The translations under genes and the position numbers were made by a program. Of a stretch of DNA of 64,000 nucleotides, positions 60,246 through 64,000 are shown one piece after another (positions within the stretch are counted from its first letter, which is position 1; the number at the start of each line of letters is the position of its first letter). The stretch comes from Weissella hellenica (GTDB lineage Bacteria > Bacillota > Bacilli > Lactobacillales > Lactobacillaceae). Under the pieces are notes generated by a model. The model made no database searches. It saw nothing but the letters and a program-made list of their open reading frames with translations, and had not been told where the DNA came from. The stretch spans positions 1-64,000 of the forward strand of contig NZ_BJEG01000010.1 in NCBI RefSeq assembly GCF_005405545.1, written 5' to 3'.

Positions 60246-60270
60246 TCTCTTATGCAAGAGATGTTATAAT
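60246..60270 (+). promoter_or_regulatory. Extended -10 promoter and hairpin before lemA
   Basis: TGTTATAAT (60262-60270) is an extended -10 box with no good -35. Immediately before it TCTCTT/AAGAGA (60246-60261) forms a perfect 6-bp hairpin. On the minus strand that hairpin is followed by a T-run, as in a terminator, though no minus-strand gene ends here. Confidence 0.5.
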
Positions 60271-60356
60271 AGTTTATACGAATGCTTTATGAGGAATAGA
60301 AGGTTAAGTGATGACAATATTATTGTGATGTTTGGGTAAATAAAGGGGGAATTTAA

Positions 60357-60902
60357 ATGGTATGGATTATTATTATTATTGTTGTTGCGGTAATCGTTGG
60401 TTGGTTGATTGCAATTTATAACAATTTAATTAAGTTACGAGAAAATGTGCATAATGCAATGGGGCAGATTGCGGCACAAGTAGAAAGTCGTTGGGATGCG
60501 GTGACTAACCTAATGCAGGCAACGCAAAAGCATCAATCATATGAACAAGAAACGTTAGAAAAAATTGTGAATGCACGCACAAAGGTGACAGATCAGGCAT
60601 CGGTTGCAGATATTGATGATGATCAGCAACAGTTTGCTAATGTTTTAGGGGTTGTGAATGCATTGGCTGAACAATATCCTGATTTAAAAGCTAGCGGTGT
60701 GTACCAACAAACCATGACAGCCGTTGATGAATTTGAGAATAAAGTTCGTTTATCACGAATGGTTTACAACGATACTGTAACTAAGCTTAATCGGGCCGTT
60801 CAAATTTTCCCTAACTTTTTAATTGCTGGACCAATGGGATTCACGAAGGAAACGTACTTTAAGAATACTGATGGAAAGCAGGAAATGCCACAATGGGATT
60901 AA
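60357..60902 (+). CDS. lemA: LemA family protein
   Basis: A 181-residue membrane-anchored protein: one N-terminal helix (about 2-20) then the helical LemA domain with YNNLIKLRENVHNAMGQIAAQVESRWD (about 21-47) and VYNDTVTKLNRAVQIFPNFLIA near 141-162. Function of the family is unclear. An AAAGGGGG site precedes ATG 60357. It overlaps the following DUF2207 gene by 10 bases; the pairing is common and suggests a joint envelope role. Confidence 0.92.
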   Translation: MVWIIIIIVVAVIVGWLIAIYNNLIKLRENVHNAMGQIAAQVESRWDAVTNLMQATQKHQSYEQETLEKIVNARTKVTDQASVADIDDDQQQFANVLGVVNALAEQYPDLKASGVYQQTMTAVDEFENKVRLSRMVYNDTVTKLNRAVQIFPNFLIAGPMGFTKETYFKNTDGKQEMPQWD

Positions 60903-62644
60903 AAAAACTAAAAAAATATGGTATTTTGACGGGCATTCTCTCGTTGATGGTATTTTTCTTAGTGTTTCTTCCGAAGGTAGCGGCTGATCAGAATGTTAAT
61001 AATATGACTATTAACGTTGCTCTGGATGATCAAGGAACAGCAACGTTTACTGAAAATTGGTCAGTCACTGCTGATGAAGGTAGCGAAATATATAAGACGA
61101 TTGAGTTAGTAGGGCCACAACAGTTGTCTGATTATCAGGTGAGTATGGATGGTCGTACCTTTAAACGAGTAAATACGTGGGATACCGACGCTGACAGACA
61201 GCAAAAAGCCTATCGTTATGGTCAAAATGGTAATGAATTGAATTGGGGAATTACCAAGTATGGCACCCATCGTTATACCATTCAATATAAAATATCGAAT
61301 TTTGTCGAACAAACTAAAACTAAGCAGATGATTGCCTGGCAGTTTTTAAATGAAGATGTTGATATTTCACCGGATAATATGAAAGTAACAGTCAGCGATC
61401 CAAATCATCCACTTTCAGTTGATAATGGTTATGGTATTTGGGCATTTGGTTTTGAGGGGAAAACTGCTTTTAAGAACGGCCAAGCGACGATGCAAAGTAC
61501 GACGGCAACGACTAAAGACGATTTTGTGAAGATGATTGTGCAGATTCCTAAGCATACTTATCAGACTGCGTATAAAACAAATCGTAGTTTTGATTCCTAT
61601 ATGAAGGAAGCTTTTAAGGGAAGTGATTATGACTACCATGATTACAAAAATGGCGAGACCATTAGCAATGATAAGGGTGCCAGAATTGCTTATATTGTCA
61701 TGGCGATTATTGGTATTGGCTTCTTTGGTATCATGTTCTGTATCTTTAATAGTTACCGCACCTATCGTAAATACTACCCAAAGATGGCAACGTTACAAAA
61801 GCAAACGAAGCAAGAATATTACCGTGACATACCAACAAATAGTATTTACAACACGTATATTTTCTTTAATTCACTGTTAGCCTCAACAGCAGTACTAGAC
61901 AATTTTTTAACAGTCGCATTATTGCAACTGCTCAAGGATGGTCAAATTGTGATGCAAGATGAACCTAATAAACGTGGTAAAAATCGTGCACAATTTATAT
62001 TGACCAATAAGTCGTTAACTGATGATGCGCCTGCACCAATTAAAAATTTTTATAAAATACTGACTGAAGCAGCTACTGATGGTGTTATCACACAAAAGGC
62101 TTTGGCAAAGTATTTGAATGGTAATAGTAAAAGACATCGTCAATTAACTAAGGTTTACACAAAATATAGTCGTGAATATGGGGAAAGTCATGATTTAATC
62201 TATGCTAAAAAAACGAAGCGTACTAAAACAGGCGATCGTAAACGTGATCGTGCCAATAAAATGGCATCGTGGCTGGTTGATTTCCAAATGAAACCGGCTG
62301 GGGAAGAAGTTGAACAAAACTTGGCACGTTTAAAGAATTACTTACAAGAATTTACCTTGTTGGATGAACGGACACCACAAGAGGTTGGTTTGTGGGATGA
62401 ATTAATGATTGCTGCCGCAGCTTTTGGCATCTTGGAAGAAGTTGCTGATCAATTGGCTCAAGTTTATCCTAGTTATCAACAAGATAGTGTCTACTATTAT
62501 GGTTCAATGCATCCATTTGTGATGATTAATCATTTTAGCAATACGGTTGCAACACAAATGCGCTCTTCCGGTGGCGGTGGTTCAACCAGTGCCGGCGGTG
62601 GCGGTAGTTTTGGTGGTGGTTCTGGTGGCGGCGGGTTCCGCTAA
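60893..62644 (+). CDS. DUF2207 membrane protein with Gly-rich tail
   Basis: A 583-residue protein with a signal-type N-terminal helix (about 9-27), an extracytoplasmic beta-rich domain (about 30-240) typical of DUF2207, a membrane helix (about 263-285), a long cytoplasmic part, and a C-terminal tail made almost only of Gly and Ser. The tail begins near residue 560 and is the hallmark of the family. It overlaps lemA. The role is unknown, probably in the cell envelope. Confidence 0.88.
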   Translation: MGLKKLKKYGILTGILSLMVFFLVFLPKVAADQNVNNMTINVALDDQGTATFTENWSVTADEGSEIYKTIELVGPQQLSDYQVSMDGRTFKRVNTWDTDADRQQKAYRYGQNGNELNWGITKYGTHRYTIQYKISNFVEQTKTKQMIAWQFLNEDVDISPDNMKVTVSDPNHPLSVDNGYGIWAFGFEGKTAFKNGQATMQSTTATTKDDFVKMIVQIPKHTYQTAYKTNRSFDSYMKEAFKGSDYDYHDYKNGETISNDKGARIAYIVMAIIGIGFFGIMFCIFNSYRTYRKYYPKMATLQKQTKQEYYRDIPTNSIYNTYIFFNSLLASTAVLDNFLTVALLQLLKDGQIVMQDEPNKRGKNRAQFILTNKSLTDDAPAPIKNFYKILTEAATDGVITQKALAKYLNGNSKRHRQLTKVYTKYSREYGESHDLIYAKKTKRTKTGDRKRDRANKMASWLVDFQMKPAGEEVEQNLARLKNYLQEFTLLDERTPQEVGLWDELMIAAAAFGILEEVADQLAQVYPSYQQDSVYYYGSMHPFVMINHFSNTVATQMRSSGGGGSTSAGGGGSFGGGSGGGGFR

Positions 62645-62662
62645 TACCAATAAATGTGAAGA

Positions 62663-62702
62663 AAAAATGACTATTCTATGAAATGAATGGTCATTTTTAT
62701 TT
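62663..62702 (+). terminator. Rho-independent terminator
   Basis: AAAAATGAC-ATTC and GAAT-GTCATTTTT pair with one mismatch and run into TATTTT. It ends the lemA/DUF2207 unit. Confidence 0.8.
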
Positions 62703-62708
62703 TGTCGG

Positions 62709-62762
62709 TTGTGTTTAGTTCGTGAAAAGGTGTACAATAATCTGGTTGAGCAATCGCTTACA
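62709..62762 (+). promoter_or_regulatory. gntP promoter with downstream cre-like site
   Basis: A -10 box TACAAT (62733-62738) with a weak -35 TTGTGT (62709-62714, 18-base spacer) is followed by AGCAATCGCTTACA (62749-62762). The latter matches the cre consensus fully on the right half and with two mismatches on the left. Lying just after the start point, it could act as a CcpA roadblock. Confidence 0.5.
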
Positions 62763-62809
62763 AATGTCATGTTGGCGAAAAAATTTTTTGATTGTTGAGG
62801 TTAGTATAT

Positions 62810-64000
62810 ATGTTTACCATGCTAACAGGATTGACAACTGACAAGGCGACAGGCCTATATCAATGGTTAATGAATGGCTTTAATATTTGGCCATTTTTGA
62901 TTTTGGTATTAGGGATTGCCGTTTTGCTATTTTTCATCCTGAAATTAAATGTGAATACCTTCGTAGCATTAATTATTACATCAATTTTAGTCGCACTTGG
63001 TTTGGGGATGAACCCAGCCGGTATTGCTGATGCCTTAAAGGATGGTATCGGCGGTACAATGGGTGAACTGATTATTGTCTTTGGTTTTGGATCAATGATT
63101 GGTCGTTTGGTATCTGATTCTGGTGGATCATACCGGATTGCCACGACCTTAATTGAAAAGTTTGGTAAGAAACGTCTGCAATGGGCTGTTGCTGGTGCAT
63201 CGTTTATTATTGGAATTTCGTTATTGTTTGAAGTTGGTCTGGTTGTTTTGATTCCGATTGTATTTACGATTGCCCTTGAGGCAGGAGTACCATTGCTTTA
63301 TCTAGGTATTCCAATGGCGGCAGCTTTGTCAGCTGCTCAAGGATTTTTGCCACCGCAGCCATCGCCAACAGCTGTTACCAACATTTTGGGTGCCAACATT
63401 GGTATTGTCTTGATGTATGGTATTGTTGTTGCAATTGTCGCAATGCTAGTTGCAGGACCATTGTTTACACGGTTTATTCAAAAAGTTGAGCCAAAAGCCT
63501 TTAAAATTACTAAGAAGCTAGATGCAATTGGTGAAGTTAAAAGCTTTAGATTAGAAGAGACACCATCATTTGGTATGGCTATCCTAACATCGTTGATGCC
63601 TGTATTCTTTATGCTTATTTCAACGATTTATACATTAACGATAAATGGTGGTAAGCAAGTATATTCTGGTGAAATCGGGGATGAAGCATGGCAAGCCATG
63701 ACTCATGCTGCACAAAGTGGTTACATAGCTGATCCATCAACGCTTGACCGAATTGTGGCGATGTTTGGCAATCCAGTAATTGCCATGGTTATTGCAATGG
63801 CGTTTGCTATTTGGTCAATGGGACCCAAGCAAGGTCGGACCATGGGTGAAGTTGGTGATTCAATGGGGAATGCCCTAAAGTCAATTGCTAACCTATTGAT
63901 GGTTATTGCAGGTGGTGCCGCATTTAAGGGTATCTTAACTGCAGGTGGTATTTCTGATGCTATCGCAGCTGCCTTTTCACACACGTCACTTTCACCAATT
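62810..64000 (+). CDS. gntP: GntP family gluconate:H+ symporter (5' part, runs off window)
   Basis: An open frame of 397 codons from ATG 62810 to the last base of the window, without a stop, so the C-terminus is missing. It is strongly hydrophobic with about nine helices and carries GntP-family segments: FGSMIGRLVSDSGGS (near 103), GASFIIGISLLFEVGLVVLIP and the loop AAQGFLPPQPSPTA (near 180). TTGAGG gives the ribosome site. It should import gluconate for GntK. Full-length relatives are about 440-450 residues, so most of the gene is present. Confidence 0.92.
   Translation, partial: MFTMLTGLTTDKATGLYQWLMNGFNIWPFLILVLGIAVLLFFILKLNVNTFVALIITSILVALGLGMNPAGIADALKDGIGGTMGELIIVFGFGSMIGRLVSDSGGSYRIATTLIEKFGKKRLQWAVAGASFIIGISLLFEVGLVVLIPIVFTIALEAGVPLLYLGIPMAAALSAAQGFLPPQPSPTAVTNILGANIGIVLMYGIVVAIVAMLVAGPLFTRFIQKVEPKAFKITKKLDAIGEVKSFRLEETPSFGMAILTSLMPVFFMLISTIYTLTINGGKQVYSGEIGDEAWQAMTHAAQSGYIADPSTLDRIVAMFGNPVIAMVIAMAFAIWSMGPKQGRTMGEVGDSMGNALKSIANLLMVIAGGAAFKGILTAGGISDAIAAAFSHTSLSPI

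Noticed and set aside
1-64000. CRISPR arrays, tRNA or rRNA genes, prophage or conjugation genes
   Set aside because: No regularly spaced repeats, no cloverleaf with CCA-type acceptor or GTTCGA arm, and no phage or transfer genes were seen on reading; a dedicated scan (tRNAscan, CRISPR finder) was not possible.

Overview
The window is a gene-dense, low-GC chromosomal stretch of a lactic acid bacterium. The best guess is the family Leuconostocaceae, more likely Weissella than Leuconostoc. Reasons: AGGAGG-type ribosome sites, many short hairpin plus T-run terminators, PepX, a Lys-type MurE, a VanX-like D,D-dipeptidase, GatCAB, gluconate kinase with a GntP permease, and an acetyl-branch diaminopimelate pathway. 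Gene content is mostly core metabolism. I see no phage, CRISPR array, rRNA or tRNA and no intact insertion sequence. The only mobile-element trace is a short IS-end-like palindrome at 10366-10415.

1-10.3 kb: lysine/diaminopimelate region. A minus-strand aspartokinase faces a plus-strand operon alr-lysA-dapH-N-acetyl-DAP deacetylase-dapA-dapB-patA-(asd). The operon leader is an L-box lysine riboswitch with a readable antiterminator/terminator pair. 10.5-15.0 kb: a VanX-like dipeptidase (minus), a second PatA-like aminotransferase, an ECF transporter S component and a tandem pair of VIT1/CCC1-type metal transporters. 15.1-22.4 kb: a complete shikimate operon aroE-aroF-aroB-aroC-aroA-aroK-aroD, ending in an unrecognised gene. 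It meets, at a shared terminator, the minus-strand ykoE-ykoD-ykoC thiamine/HMP ECF transporter, which is under a TPP riboswitch.

25.5-35.3 kb: a highly divergent PRPP-synthase paralogue, an aldo/keto reductase, a YehS-family gene, mntH, a PadR/HAAS/DUF4097 envelope module behind a palindromic operator, pepX and a Cof-type HAD phosphatase. 35.5-53.4 kb: gatCAB, dagK, folC, a HAM1-like pyrophosphatase, murE, a small acidic protein, argS, argR, a class A PBP, a YlbF-family protein and yhaO-yhaN-yhaM. 53.5-64.0 kb: gntK and the start of gntP, each with a cre-like site. They are separated by a MacAB-type exporter, a YdbS/YdbT pair of PH-domain proteins and a LemA/DUF2207 pair.

I found no wholly new multigene defence or mobile system. 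The most unusual signals are at residue level inside familiar families: a DAHP synthase whose metal-ligand Cys is Asp, a PRPP synthase lacking both its catalytic-loop basic residues and its ribose-5-phosphate loop, an ArgR without the arginine-binding Asp pair, and a divergent HAM1 protein. The unrecognised last gene of the aro operon is the best candidate for new function. Family assignments come from reading motifs by eye; no database search was run.
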